Shown here: positions 21,836-34,283 of the stretch, piece by piece | Numbering within the stretch: position 1 is the stretch's first letter | How the letters are laid out: each line of letters starts with the position of its first letter | Origin: Brasenia schreberi | Lineage: Eukaryota > Streptophyta > Magnoliopsida > Nymphaeales > Cabombaceae | NCBI GenBank assembly: GCA_036023115.1 | Contig: JAYKKT010000073.1 | Span: 11,967,001-12,031,000 of the forward strand | Reading direction: 5' to 3' | Length of the DNA: 64,000 nucleotides | Translations under genes and position numbers: made by a program | Notes under the pieces: model-generated | The model's database searches: none | Seen by the model: only the letters and a program-made list of their open reading frames with translations | What the model was told of the DNA's origin: nothing

Positions 21836-22302
21836 TGCATCGAGCTATTCAGACTAAATGGTGGAACCTCAAAAGCAAGAAAGAAGAAATATTTAAACAG
21901 AAAGTCCTTCAAGGAGATGTTTGGAATTATGTTGGCACACCCTGTGATATGTGGAACAATATGGCTATACATATTAGGAAAGTGGCGAAAGATGTGTTAG
22001 GGGTATCTAAGAGAGGTGTACCGGCACAAAAAGAAGCTTGGTGGTGGAGTGAAGTAGTGCAAAATAAAATCAAGGCAAAGAGGACATGTTACAAATTACA
22101 TTATGCTAAGAAAACTAGTGAAACTTTAGAAGCTTATAAGAAAGCAAAGAAGGAAGCGAAAAAGGCCGTTAGTGAAGCAAAAGCTAAGATTTGGGAGGAC
22201 TTGTATAAAAAACTCAACTCAAAAGAGGGTGAAAAAGATATTTTTAGGATAGCTAGGATAGAGATAAGAAAACTAAAGATATTAATTATGTTAGATGCAT
22301 AA
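21835..22302 (+). pseudogene. LINE L1 linker region (Lys-rich)
   Basis: A 155-codon open frame rich in Lys/Glu (WWWSEVVQNKIKAKR, EAYKKAKKEAKKAVSEAKAKIW) between endonuclease and reverse transcriptase. Parts recur at 40,380-40,870 and on the minus strand at 36,040-35,700. It is probably a helical linker. No known catalytic domain. Confidence 0.65.
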
Positions 22303-22479
22303 AAGATAAGGATGAAAAACTTTTAGTGGCAAACGATGATATAAGAAATAGATGGAAAAACTCTTTTTATCATCTTTTTAATGAAAATAAAGATGTTAGT
22401 ATTAGTTTAGGAGATTTAGCCAAGTAAAAAAAGTATATAAGCCACAATTTCTACCGACGTATTTAAAAGAATGAAGTCA

Positions 22480-23580
22480 AAGAGGCTCTTAAACATATGA
22501 AGGGTGGTAAATCGGTAGGACCAGATAATATTCCTATAGAAGTTTGGAAAATACTAGGAGAAATAGGAATCACTTGGCTCACAAGACTATTTAATGAAAT
22601 ATGAAAAAACCAAAAGATGCCCGAGGAATGGAGAGCAAGTACACTTATACCCATATATAAGAACAAGGGAGACATTCAAAATTGTGTGAATTATCGAGGT
22701 ATCAAGTTAATGAGTCATACTATGAAATTATGGGAAAGAATTATCGAACATAGGTTAAGACAAGTATCAAGTACAACAGAGAACCAATTTGGATTCATGC
22801 CAGGCAGATCTACTATTGAAGCGATTCACCTTTTGAGACGTCTTATGGAACATTTTAGAGCAAAAAAGAAAGACCTTCACATGATATTTATTAATCTAGA
22901 AAAAGCTTATGATAGGGTACTGAGGGAGGTTCTTTGGAGAACTTTGGAAAAAAGAAGTATCCCATTGATATATATTAACCTTATAAAAGACATGTATGAT
23001 GGTGCAAAAACATGTGTGAGGACTCATGAAGGAACGACAGACTTCTTTGAAGTTAATATTGGGTTACATCAAGGATAAACTTTAAGTCCATACTTATTTA
23101 TAATGGTGATGGATGAGTTAACAAAACATATTCAAGATGAAGTACCTTGGTGTATGTTATTTGCAGATGACATTGTATTAGTGGAGGAGTCTAAGGAAAA
23201 AGTTAATAGAAAATTGGAACTATGGAGAGAAACATTAGAAAGCAAAGGCCTCCGACTTAGTAGAACAAAGACAGAATATATGGAATGTAAGTTTGATCAT
23301 TTGGTTACTTTAAAGGACATAGAAATTAAAATTGGCACACATTGCATTCCCCAAAAGGAAAGTTTTAAATACTTAGGGTCAATTTTTTAGAGTGATGGAA
23401 GAATTGATGGAGATGTTACACATAGAATTAATGCTGGTTGGTTAAAATGGAGAGGAGCATCACGTATTCTTTGTGATAAGAAGATACCATTAAAATTAAA
23501 AGGTAAATATTATAGAGCAACAATTAGGCCTGCCATGTTTTATGGTTCTGAGTGTTGGGTAGTTAATCATCAACATGCCC
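22480..23580 (+). pseudogene. LINE L1 reverse transcriptase domain, with stops
   Basis: Motifs in order: [75 protein letters not shown] (catalytic Asp pair intact, near 23,160-23,170), and FKYLGSIF followed by a stop at 23388. Several further stops (for example near 23,078 after LHQG, canonical LHQGSTLSPYLF). Confidence 0.8.
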
Positions 23581-24549
23581 AGCGGTTGGCGTAACCGCTC
23601 CCCTAGAAGCAGGGGCAACTACCCCAACTGGCCAGGCTCCTTTTAAGAGCCGACCTCTCACATGATCAGGGAGAGAGGGACTTACAGAATTGAGAGAGAG
23701 AGTGCAGAGAAGAGCAAAGCCTTATGCAGAACCGATAAGGTGCCGCCACGGGTGCAGTGCAGAAGACTTCTTCAGCCGAGAGCCAAGAGTCTAGCGTCAT
23801 AAGCCTCCCCAAGTGCCTTCAGTCGGGCGCTTCTTCTCAGCCTCAGCTGAGAACCCCTTCTCTCGACGCAAGCCTTTGAAGCTTCGTCTTCCATCTCCAA
23901 CCGAAAGGGTCTTCAGCCCGTGACACCAACCTTCGACCTTCTTCCTTCAGTCTTCATCCTTCCAACCTTCAGTTGGGTGTGCAGCAGGACATTCTAGTGC
24001 ACAGCAGCAGCAGCCGGTGTGGTACCCCTGTGCCTCGCCAGCCTCTGTCCCGCAGCAACAGCAGACGCGGTACACCCGTGCCCCGCCTAGACAGGAGTCG
24101 TTCGGTCCCTGCCGTTTAGCGTCAGCCTTCATCCCTCGCGCAGCGCATCTGCCTCAGTCGTTTGGTGTTGGGATTGGTTTGGTAAACCTCCCCTCATCCT
24201 AGCTAGGCAAGGTTCTTATGTGGGTTCAGCCGAATCCTTTACTAGCGTAAGGAGAACCCCGATTGTAGTAGGGTGATCACTTTGGTGTGTTGCTGGGTTT
24301 CAATTAAGGAAGGTGATTTTCAGTTATACTTGTGTGTTTATCTTAAACGTGGGAATCGGTGGAAAGGTCCTGCACTATAAACATTCCACCATTGAGCAAG
24401 CCAACCGAATAGGTGGGCCTGCACAGGAGCGCGTTTCTAACAGAAGCCAATCGGTATAGTGAGGGGCTGATAGAATCCAAAAGGGTTCTAGCCATCACGG
24501 GGGTTAAAAAGTTTTGAAAAATTTTCATCAAAAATTTAACACCGTTACA
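23581..24549 (+). repeat. 5' LTR of the chromovirus, 5'-truncated
   Basis: Matches 30,340-31,283 of the 3' LTR up to the end ACCGTTACA. It lacks roughly the first 560 bp of the 1.53-kb LTR. The first 50 bp (AGCGGTTGGCGTAACCGCTCC) belong to the GC-rich repeat part of the LTR. Confidence 0.8.
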
Positions 24550-24552
24550 GTT

Positions 24553-24565
24553 TGGTATCAGAGCC
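24553..24565 (+). other. Primer binding site of the chromovirus
   Basis: TGGTATCAGAGCC, complementary to initiator-Met tRNA, 3 bp after the LTR end. Confidence 0.85.
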
Positions 24566-25288
24566 GTAGGCTCGATTCCCTTGAGTTTTTTTGACGAAGA
24601 AACTTATTGAAAATTGAATTTGGAACAAAACCGAAAATCGGAACAGGTGGATTTTGCCGATTTTTAAAGTCAGTTTTGGAAATGTTAAGTTGTTTGGAAC
24701 ACAAAGTAATTTATTCCCAGGTATAGTACTTCTGTTAATCTTTGACAAAAAGTACTTGGTTGGAAGAAAACACATCAGTAGGTGTACGGAAAACTCGGCC
24801 GAAGTGGGCCTGAAAACCATATTAACAGAATCTTTGTTTTCACAGAAATCAGTGGTTTCGGATATGTTTTGGTAAAAACTAAAACTAACAAAGTGATTGT
24901 TCAGTGGCAGTGATACCTAGCAGGTTCAGGTAGACTTACCAGCAGAGGATTCACTGGAAAAAGTGGTGGAAACCGCCGAAAAAACGCTTTTCAGCAAGTT
25001 ACAGAAAAACCAGAAAATCTAGATTTTGGAATTTTTTGGCAGTGTATGTGATTGAGCAAATGAAGTCGATTTCAGCCGAATTTTGGTGTAGATGTTCTCT
25101 ATAGTTCGGTCTATACTCCTGTAACTTGGATTTCAGATTTAGTGTTTGTACACATTTATGGAAGAGTCTGAAGTTGGGTCAGAAGTCATATGTGCAGGTC
25201 AGAATTTTTCTGCTAAGTCTGTATTTTGTTTTGGTTTGGACTGTTGTTCTGTTTGTTGGTCTTGTAACTCAAAAAGAATCATAATAAA
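24566..25288 (+). other. Chromovirus 5' leader
   Basis: Untranslated leader between primer site and gag start. No features beyond AT/T-rich stretches. Confidence 0.6.
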
Positions 25289-26330
25289 ATGTCGAAGACC
25301 AGGAGAGTAGTCGGGGAGGAAGCCAATCCTTCTCAATGGACTGAAGATGACGATCTTTTGACTATTTTGCTGCAGAGATTGGAGGCGTTACAAGCCAGCC
25401 AAGACTTCATGAGAGCAGCTCAAGAGTCAATGGGAGCCACTCAGGACTCTATGAAGGCAAACCAAAACCAACTAGCCGTATAAGTTGCTAGACTTCAAAA
25501 GCAATCGGATATTGAAATAGGATCCCCACTTCATACTTCAATTTCACTCGTAGGATTGCATGAAACAACACGTACCCTTAACTTTGACTCTTCGAAAGTG
25601 AAGATCCCCGAGCCAACACCCTTCAGTGGTGTTAGAGATAGGAAAGTCTTGGAAAATTTCGTATGGGATTTACAGCGATACTTGGATGTATCCTAGGTAG
25701 CCAAAAATTGCAAAGTACTAGTGGCTACCGTCTTTCTTAGAGACGATGCGAAGTTATGGTGGCGTACCTTAGAGGACGCAGCCACCAGTGGTGGTGCTCC
25801 ACTTCCCACGACTTGGGAAGGTTTCTACATAGAACTTAGGAAGCAGTTCACTCCTACGAACTGTGGCCATAGAGCCAGAGAGCTTCTATCCAAATTCAAA
25901 TGCACAGGTACTCTGCATGAGTATGTGCAAAAATTTAGCTCCATACTCTTAGAAGTCAAGGGAATGGCAAAAGATAACAAGTTGTTCTACTTCGAGCAGG
26001 GATTGCAACCTTGGGCCAAAGTTAAACTTAGGCACCGAGATCCCTCGACCGTCATTGAGGCAATCGCAGCAGTAGGCCTTTGTGGACTTAAGGTCTAGCA
26101 AGACTGATGGGAAATCCCAGAAAAAGGAAAAGAAATCGAGTAAGGATAAGTCTAAGAAATGGAACAAAGAAAAGAAGAATAAGGGATCATCTAGAAAATC
26201 AAAGAAAGGATCAAATGGTAAAGGCAAAAACATGCCTCCAAGAGATTCGAAGAATCAGGATACATGTTTCATTTGTGGAGGTACGCATTTAATGAGATTT
26301 TGACCTAAAAAGGCAAAAATTATCGTCATG
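25289..26330 (+). pseudogene. Chromovirus gag remnant
   Basis: Start MSKTRRVVGEEANPSQW at 25289. The capsid-like part contains LRDDAKLWWRTL, TWEGFYIELRKQFTP and RARELLSKFK, then a Lys-rich stretch and a zinc knuckle CFICGGTHLMRF whose last Cys codon is TGA. Further stops: TAA at 25481-25483 and TAG at 25694-25696, each one C-to-T change from CAA/CAG. Confidence 0.8.
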
Positions 26331-26450
26331 ATCGCTGATGAAGCAACAGAGGAAGCTGGCGCTAGTTCCAGCGCCCAAGCAGCATCGTTCCAACTCTTAG
26401 GTGCCGCATGTGTGTGGGAAGAGCCTCGCCGTAGTTTGGTGTTCGTAGAA

Positions 26451-29400
26451 GCATAGTTAGGCACTGCCATAGTGCGCGCCTTAATAGACACCGGCGCATC
26501 TCACTCGATCATTTCTACATCTCTAGCCACACAGTGGGGTTTAGGGCTAGAGCAGTCCGAGCAGCGATTAAAGACGGTTAATACGAGTGCTTCTACAGTG
26601 GCTGGATTAGCTAGAGCTTGCCGCCTCAAAGTTGGGTGTTGGAGCGGTAGTTTGGATTTCATCGTCAACACGATGGACGATTTTGGAGTAGTCCTTAGAT
26701 GCGACTTCTTCAGGGCAGCGAGCATGATGGTTGCCCCACACCTCAGAGGTTTGGTGTGCGTGGATCCTACCCAATCTGGATTCGTACCTCAATGCGACCC
26801 AAGTAAAGCTCCTAATCTTCTGACCTGCGGAGCAATTTACTTATCCATAATGCAGCTCAAGACCGGCCTTCGAAAAGGCCACCCCACATTGTTAGCAATC
26901 TTGAGAGAAGATGAGATGGACTCAGGAGACTTTAGGATTCTACATGAGATTGAGCATGTCTTGCTCAACTTCCAGGACATGATGCCGATAGATCTCCCGA
27001 AGACTTTACCACCTAGGCGGTGCACGGACCATGAGATCGTGCTAGAACCATGGGCAAAGACGTCAGCCCATGCCGCATATAGGATGAGTCCTCCAGAGCT
27101 GAAAGAGCTCCGGAAACAATTGGGAGAGGTCCTGGAAGTAGGGATGATACAACCTTCTAAGTCACCCTTCGGATCGCTAGTACTGTTTCAGAAGAAATTT
27201 GATGGTTCTCTATAGATGTGTGTTGACTATCAGGCATTGAACAAGGTAACGGTGAAGGACCGCTACCCGATTCCATTAGTAGCCGACCTTTTCGATCGAC
27301 TTGGCGGAGTCATGTGGTTCATGAAGTTAGACCTACGATCTGGTTACTGGTAGATGAGAATTATACCTAGGGACGAGGCCAAGACGACCATGGTGACTCA
27401 ATACGGAGCATATGAGTTCCTGGTGATGCCTTTCGGGCTCACAAATGCTCCAGCAACATTCTGTAGGTTGATGAACGAGGTATTGGCAGGGTACATCGAT
27501 GAGTTCGTGGTTGTATATCTCGACGATATTGTGATCTATAGTCGGACCTTGGATGAGCATGCCTGACACCTCACATTAGTCTTTCAGAGACTCAAGTCAC
27601 ACTCTCTTTATGTGAAGAGAGAAAAATGTGAGTTTGTAAGGAACACCATTACTTTTCTTGGGCACATCATTCGCGGAGGTGAAATCCGCATGGACCCCAA
27701 GAAAGTCCATGCCATTGAGGGATGAGAAGCTCCCAAAGATGTTTCTAAGTTGAGGAGTTTCCTAGATTTGGCAAACTATTATCAGAAGTTCATCAGAGAC
27801 TTTTCGAAGGTAGCAACGTCATTAACTGAGTTACTGAATAAGGAAGGAACTTGGGATTGGACACCCAAGTGTGTAGAGTCATTCGAGGCCCTTAAAGTCT
27901 TGATCTGTCAGAAACTAGTACTACATCTTCTAGATTTTAGCAAACCCTTTGAGGTACACACGGACGCGAGTGACCGAGCACTCAGAGGTGTTCTTACCTA
28001 GGATAGACACCCGATAACTTTCGAGAGCATAAAGCTTAAGGATGCGGAGACTCGGTATCCCGCACATGAAAAAGAATTGCTGGCAGTGGTTCATTACTTA
28101 CAGATCTGGAGAGTGTATCTCCTAGGATCCCATTTTTCAATTCTTACAGATAATGTGGTAAACACATTCTTTAGAACCCAGAAGAAGTTGAACATGCGTC
28201 AAGCACGTTGGCTTGAAACTCTCGAGGAGTACGATTTTAATTGGATCTACAGGCCAGGCAAGGAGAATGTCGTGGTCGACGCCTTGAACAGAAAGAGGGT
28301 TGAGACTTTAAACGCCATTACTCGTGTAAGAGGGGATTTGATTGATCAGGTAAGACTAGTAAAGGACCAGGATACTTCGTATGCACATATCGTTTCTCAA
28401 GTTCAGTCAGTTATAACCGAGAGATATGACATCAGAGATGACTTGGTTTGGACCAAGGACAGACGGTTATTTATCCCTAGTACTGGAGACTTGAGGAAGA
28501 CATTGATGCATTAGGTTCATGACGCGGAGTATGCCGAACATCCGGGCATTGAGTGTATAATAGCTTTGCTTGCTCGCGGGTACTACTGGCCCTGCATTGT
28601 ACGCGATGTAGCTGACTACATCCGGATGTTTCCTATATGCCAGCAGGACAAAGCTGACCGACGTCGACCAGCTGGTTTGCTCCAGCCTCTTCCTATTCCA
28701 AAGAGACCTTGGAAGTTTGTTTCCATAGACTTCATCTGATGATTGCCTAGAGTAGACGACTTCGAGTTGATCTTGGTGATTGTTGATCGGTTCTTGAAGT
28801 ACGGTATCTTCATACCCGCACCATGTGAGTGCAATACGAAAGAGACAGCCAGTCTGTTCTTTAGAAATTAGTTAAACATTTCGGCGTTCCGAAAGAGATT
28901 GTTAGTGATCGTGACACTCGCTTTACTAGTCGGTTTTGGATTGAGCTATTTCGACTAATGAGAACTCGTTTCCTATTCTCATCATCTCAACACCCACAAA
29001 CCGACGGACACACTGAACGACTCAACACAATGCTTGAGGAGTACTTGCGCCATTATGTGTCTGCAAGATAAAAGAACTAGGTGTCACTTCTGGAGGTTGC
29101 GCAATACAACTACAACTCACATAAGAGCTCTTCTACTCGAAAGACTCCTTTTGAGCTTACTTTAGGTTGGCAGCCGCTTAGACCCTTATGAGATACGCGA
29201 TAGGCAGACGATGTACAAGGAAGTGAAAGCTTCGCTCGAGAGAGTTGGAGCCCGTATGATCAAGCAGGCGAACAAGCATCGGAGGGCAGTTGAGTTCGAG
29301 GTTGGAGACTTTGTGTGGCTTCGGATACCGGACTATATCCGAAAGTAGGTATACAAAGGCAGTCACATGGGCTTGAAGCTGAAGTACGATGGACCATTCA

Positions 29401-29740
29401 AGGTGATACAGAGGGTAGGTGTTGTTGCCTACATATTGGAGTTACTCGATCGACTGAAGATCCATCCAGTCATCCACGTGTCGCAGTTGAAGAAGTACTT
29501 CGAAGACCCAGAGAGTTTAGATCGTTGACCACCGCCGCTGGTCTGAGAGGACATACCAGCAATCGAGGCCATCATCGCTCACCGAGTCTAGGGAGCTAGA
29601 CCTCGCAGACAAACTCAGTATCTGGTCAGGTGGATAGGCAGAAATGCAGACGATGATTCATGTGTGCCATGCGCACAGTTGTGGCAGTACGAGCAGTTGC
29701 TGAGAAACTACCACCCGGCCTCAAAGACGAGTCCAGATTT
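26451..29740 (+). pseudogene. Chromovirus pol remnant
   Basis: Order seen: protease (RALIDTGASHSII, 26,480); reverse transcriptase (MKLDLRSGYW near 27,325, [21 protein letters not shown] near 27,515 with the Asp pair intact); RNase H (VHTDASDRALRGVL near 27,955, ILTDN near 28,142); integrase zinc finger near 28,515-28,650, where the first Cys of the CxxC pair is Phe (MFPICQQ); integrase core (VSIDFI, VSDRDTRFTSRFW, QTDGHTERLN); and chromodomain-like tail. At least eight stops, for example 27213, 27351, 27564, 27999 and 28512, so no functional enzyme. Confidence 0.85.
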
Positions 29741-29743
29741 CAT

Positions 29744-29752
29744 TGGGGGAGA
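29744..29752 (+). other. Polypurine tract of the chromovirus
   Basis: TGGGGGAGA immediately before the 3' LTR. Confidence 0.75.
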
Positions 29753-29753
29753 G

Positions 29754-31283
29754 TTATCACAGATGTAAGTTCATGGCACGCGCGCCCACATGCCCCCGTC
29801 ATTCGACATGCTTCACCATGTGTATCATACACCTAGTCCTTGTACATATGTGTCCTTGTAAGGGTCGGGTGTGTTTATAAACCTGAGCCGAGTCATGTGA
29901 ACCTAGGTCTAGTCGAGTTGGGTTCAAGTCATGTCTAGGTTAGACGTGTGAGTCAAAATGGGTTGAGTCAAACCAAGCTTAGTTGGTTAGGAACTAGCCT
30001 GGCATGGGCTAGGTCAAGTTGGTCTGTTAAGCTTGACTAAAGCAAAGTCGGTTTAACCCTAGGTTAGGTGTGGTTCAGTCGTAGTGGGTCAAGTCGACCC
30101 GAGTCCTAGGTAGTTAGGACATGGTCTCGTGTGGGTCGGTTAGGTCCTGGCCTAGTTAGGGTCAGCCAGGACAGGTGGAAGCAGTAGGTGCGGCAATTAG
30201 ATGCCGGGCGGACAGGTAGCGCCCCGCGTGGTACCCCAAGACAGCGCCCCACGCCTTTCGGGCGGGAGCGGTTAGGGCTAGCGCCCCGCACCTTGTGGGT
30301 GGGAGCGGTTACGCCCAACGCTCCAGCACACCCACAACGTGCGGGTGGGAGCAATTATGCCCAATTGGCCGGGCTCCTTTTAAGAGCCGACCTCTCACAT
30401 GATCAAGGAGAGAGGGACTTGCAGAACTGAGAGAGAGTGCAGAGAAGAGCAGAGCCTTGTGCAGAACCGATAGGGTACCGCCACGGGTGCAATGCAGAAG
30501 ACTTCTTCAGCCGGGCGCTAGGAGTCTAGCGTCGTAAGCCTCCCCAGGTGCCTTCAGTCGGGCGCTTCTTCCCAGCCTCAGCCGAGAACCCCTTCTCCCG
30601 ACGCGAGCCTTTGAAGCTTCGTCTTCCATCTCCAATCGAAAGGGTCTTCAGCCCGTGACACCAACCTTCTACCTTCTTCCTTCAGTCTTCATCCTTCCAA
30701 CCTTCAGCCGGGTGTGCAGCAGGACATTCTAGTGCACAGCAGCAGCAACCGGTGCGGTACCCCTGTGCCTCGCCAGCCTCTGTCCCGCAGCAACAGCAGG
30801 TGTTGTACACCCGCGCCCCGCCTAGATAGGAGTCATTCGGTCCCTGCCGTTTAGCGCCAGCCTTCATCCCTTGCGCAGCACGTCTGCCTTAGTCGTTTGG
30901 TGTTGGGATTAGTTTGGTAAACCTCCCCTCGTCCTAGCTAGGCAAGGTTCTTGTGTGGGTTCAGCCGAATCCTTTACTAGCGTAAGGAGAACCCCGATTG
31001 TAGTTGGGTGATCACTTTGGTGTGTTGCTGGGTTTCAATTAAGGAAGGTGATTTTCAATTATACTTGTGTGTTTATCTTAAACGTGGGAATCAATGGAAA
31101 GATCCTGCATTATAGACGTTCCACCATTGAGCAAGCCAACCGGATAGGTGGGCCTGCACAGTAGCGCGTTTCTAAAAGAAGCCAATCGGTATAGTGAGGG
31201 GCTGATAGAATCCGGAAGGGTTCTAGCCATCATGGGGTTAAAAAGTTTTGAAAAATTTTCATCAGAAATTTAACACCGTGACA
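29754..31283 (+). repeat. 3' LTR of the chromovirus (about 1.53 kb)
   Basis: Starts TTATCAC (probably a decayed TGTCAC) and ends GTGACA, an imperfect terminal inverted repeat. Contains a GC-rich tandem repeat near 30,210-30,350. The 3' 900 bp are close to the 5' LTR by eye. Confidence 0.75.
30205..30350 (+). repeat. GC-rich tandem repeat inside the chromovirus 3' LTR
   Basis: Three imperfect units of about 50 bp, each with GCGCCCC(A/G)C-like sequence followed by GGG(C/T)GGGAGCGGTTA-like sequence. Far more GC-rich than the surroundings and rich in CG and CHG sites. Only the last unit is visible in the truncated 5' LTR. Confidence 0.65.
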
Positions 31284-31716
31284 TGGATCCCAAATATCTG
31301 ATATTCGAGATCCGAGATCTAAACCCAAATAATATTTGAGTCTGATTCGGATCTCAAAATATTCGAGATCCGAGATCCAAATCCCAATAATGTTTGGATC
31401 GGGTCAAGATTCAAAGATCCAAATCCAAGACCCATCTCATTTGCCTAAAAATAGAGGTGAGGGGGTGCCCACAAGTGCATGTGAATTTTAAGAAGGCTTG
31501 GATAGAGAGTGCATAAAGTAGGTGAGAGAAATAGTGGGTTAGCCTTGTGTGCTTGATCAAGGGAAGGGTTCGAACTTTGTATGAACCTAAGCTCAAACCA
31601 AGGGGCTGCACCAACTTGAAGAGGGGCTGCACAAGGGCGTGGAAGCATGGGTGAAGCACGGTGGACCGGCTCCAAGAGGTAGGTCTCTTAACCCTACCCT
31701 AACCTAGCCAATATTG
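31284..31716. other. Unassigned sequence with short tandem repeats
   Basis: 31,295-31,400 has two imperfect copies (about 65 bp apart) of TATTCGAGATCCGAGATC followed by AAA-CCCAA(A)TAATRTTTG. Beyond that, an LTR-like stretch (CCTAAAAATAGAGGTGAGGGGG) without a partner in the window. No gene. Confidence 0.45.
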
Positions 31717-31774
31717 TTATTACTTTCGTTAGTAGCTTCTACCAAAATTAACAAGTATATATTTTATTTTTAAA

Positions 31775-31950
31775 CATGGATTTATGAGTACTTTCCTGCC
31801 TTCAGAGTCACTAAGTGACTTGAATGGAAGGATGAAGAACCACGCATAGGTCGATGGATAGGTAGTGTGTATCACATACAATCTCATGTTGATCGGCTAA
31901 CTCAATATCGTACGCAGTTGGATTTGATGTGTGCAGATCAAGTATTTTGA
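31775..31950 (+). pseudogene. Plant mobile domain fragment, copy 1 (last exon only)
   Basis: Reads TWIYEYFPAFRVTK, a stop, then EWKDEEPRIGRWIGSVYHIQ and TQYRTQLDLMCADQVF before a stop. The W-x-Y-E-Y-F-P and YRxQLDxMxxDQV patterns fit the plant mobile domain (aminotransferase-like) of MULE-type transposons and related host genes. The splice acceptor TAG seen in copy 2 is TAA here. Upstream exons are absent, cut by the duplication edge. Confidence 0.6.
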
Positions 31951-34283
31951 ATATTCAATATTCATATGTTATGCATGCCTACTTGCTATGTTTACAATGC
32001 TGATTGATTTAAAACCATACAGTTAAGCAAAATACCTAGACAGTAATGCATAAAAACTATTGAGATATCATGGATGTATTCACTACATAGATGTTGTAGA
32101 GCCTTACATGCCAAATCAAGTGAATTGTTAGTTTGGTCGGCATCAAGGAATCCCGGTAGTAGTGATAAGACCTTTCATTCCAAAGAGGACTATGAAGCCA
32201 CACACATATAAAATACAATACGAACCATATGATGCAATATGAGAAGCTAACACTTATATTATTTTGAGCTTAAGCATTTTAGAGTTTCAACATTATACTC
32301 ATGCGAGTGTGAGCAATTATACATGGAGTGATATACCCAAAGGAAACACCAATTTATTATATGAGATTTTAGCACTTAGTTATGTCCTGCTCGACCTATT
32401 ATAGTTAGGCAACGTGATACATCTATATATGTATAGGTAAACAAATTATTGTAATTATATTAGCGGTTTTTTCTTTTTACTTTATTAAAATTAACTTTCT
32501 TATAGTTGTTATATTTAGTCATTGGCCTCGATATCATGTATAATATCATTTGTTGGTCCTCTCAATTATAGATATAAGTTGATACATTCTTCAATAGTAG
32601 CTGACCAACTTCCAATACTTTCATCACATTAACTTTGCCATGATGAAAAGAATATAGGAGATTGATGAGCCATCAACCATGTCCATCTACGAGAAAATGT
32701 GAACAAAATAAATGTAAACAATCTATGAATTATTGCAAAAACATAATATGTCATGAAAGATATTATTCTCACCACTAGAAAATGTTGTGTTGTATGATAA
32801 TAGCACGTTTACCACACATCCCTGAAAGTATACTGTAAAGTGTTTGACACTAATAACAAAAATATCATCAATCTTAGTGTAAAAAGGAGTATTAACACCA
32901 TGTTTCATTGAATAATGATAATTGAACTCATATTTGGCATTGTCATCCAATATTAACTAAGACAGGTTGACCTCTCATATAAGGAATATGTTGAATATCA
33001 ACATCAACACCATCATCCTCTATAAAAATTTATACATATATGTGATGCACGTATGCCACCACTTTTAAGTATTATCCGCGAGCTTTACACCACCACTCAT
33101 ATCCTTGTCTTGAAAGCTCACAAATGACTCTATATCCATAATTTTCATCTTCAATCACATTTACCTAAGTATTTACAAAGATGTTCATAAATCATGGTAT
33201 TGTCGCCTCATAAGTGGGTTCGAGTAAAGTTGGTTTGAAATATTTTTTTCAATGGTAAAGAGAGGATCCCAACTGCCCGAAGAGCATCACCCCATCCCAA
33301 GAGAGGCATTGCATCCTCGACCACGTATACAACCATGTCTTCCTATACATGAGGTGATCCTACCTGCATGCTCCCAAGCCGGCAAGTCCCATATGGTGGA
33401 TTGATTAGATGGTCTCTCTTTGGGATGATGAATTAATGGCTCATGTAAGTTATTGTACTCATAGCTCAATCATTCATTCATCTTAACAAGTTTCTCGCAT
33501 TGTGGATGATTCCATAACTTCCAGCAAACGATCTCCATAGATGTCACTTCATCCTCTCCTTCACCAATAATAACCATGGTATCTTCCTACACATCCACAT
33601 ATTTCTCAGGGCAGAAAGTGCGCATACAAGGAGTTCATTGGAACCTTAACCAGTAGATTTGACACAATTTGAAAACAATTACATTTATTGATAGAATTAC
33701 ATATTATATAATTGAATATGTCATTTAAGGAATCAAGAACTCTAACCGTGTATTACGTTGATGTGACAGAAGAGCTTGTTATAAACCTTCAAAGAAGGAT
33801 ATCACAATGCACTCTCAAGCTTATTATGAAAGAGTACAGGAGTTGGTAGGTTTAGATATAAGAACATATCGGTGTAATTTCCACCGTTCACATGGTTCAC
33901 CTTATGCCCACACACTCAACCTCCTACTTAAATGTTATTTTTTGCAAAAAACTTTTCCAAATGGTTTAAAAATGATTAGATTTGAAGTAAAACAATGAAA
34001 ATACAATGATCTTAGTAAAAACCAACATTTTAAAATATAAAAACTCGAGATAATGGACGAATCAATCATCTCTTCAAAATTTCTTTTCCTTTCTTGTTGT
34101 TTCTTGATTTGTTTGAGTCCAATTAAGTTTGTAACTAACTAATCGATGATGTTTGGTTGTAAATAATCAATGAAAATCAGTCGCTATGAGGACAAAAGAA
34201 GGGTGGCCAGAATTTTGCAAATGGGGGTATTTTTGATATTTACAAAAATTTAGGTTTGTGAATAGTAAAGGAGGTGTGCATAT

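Larger units (their letters stand above)
20688..23580 (+). mobile_element. RTE-type LINE L1, cut at its 3' end by the chromovirus LTR
   Basis: Non-LTR retrotransposon with a 5' non-coding part (20688-21030, containing CTCGAATG/CATTTTGATTATG repeats), an apurinic endonuclease, a linker and reverse transcriptase. RTE affinity is inferred from the endonuclease wording (IRIGSWNIGTLSGK, LCLQETKW) and from the TTG-repeat 3' tails of related copies at 34,284 and 58,069. It breaks off after [11 protein letters not shown] at the start of LTR sequence, so the 3' end and tail are missing. Confidence 0.8.
23581..31283 (+). mobile_element. Ty3/gypsy chromovirus-type LTR retrotransposon
   Basis: Plus-strand element with LTRs (5' copy truncated), primer site, gag, and pol in the order protease, reverse transcriptase, RNase H, integrase, and a C-terminal chromodomain-like segment (QYLVRWIGRN, about 29,615-29,710). 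The order and chromodomain place it in the chromoviruses. All coding parts carry stops. No target duplication can be tested because the 5' LTR start is missing at the LINE junction. Confidence 0.85.

Noticed and set aside
25949..26233. Minus-strand Phe-rich frame
   Set aside because: Antisense of the Lys-rich part of chromovirus gag.
30106..30430. Frames on both strands in GC-rich DNA
   Set aside because: They fall in the GC-rich repeats of the 3' LTR, where long frames are common by composition.
31284..31430. CRISPR-like array
   Set aside because: Only two imperfect units, in plant nuclear DNA, without spacers of constant size.
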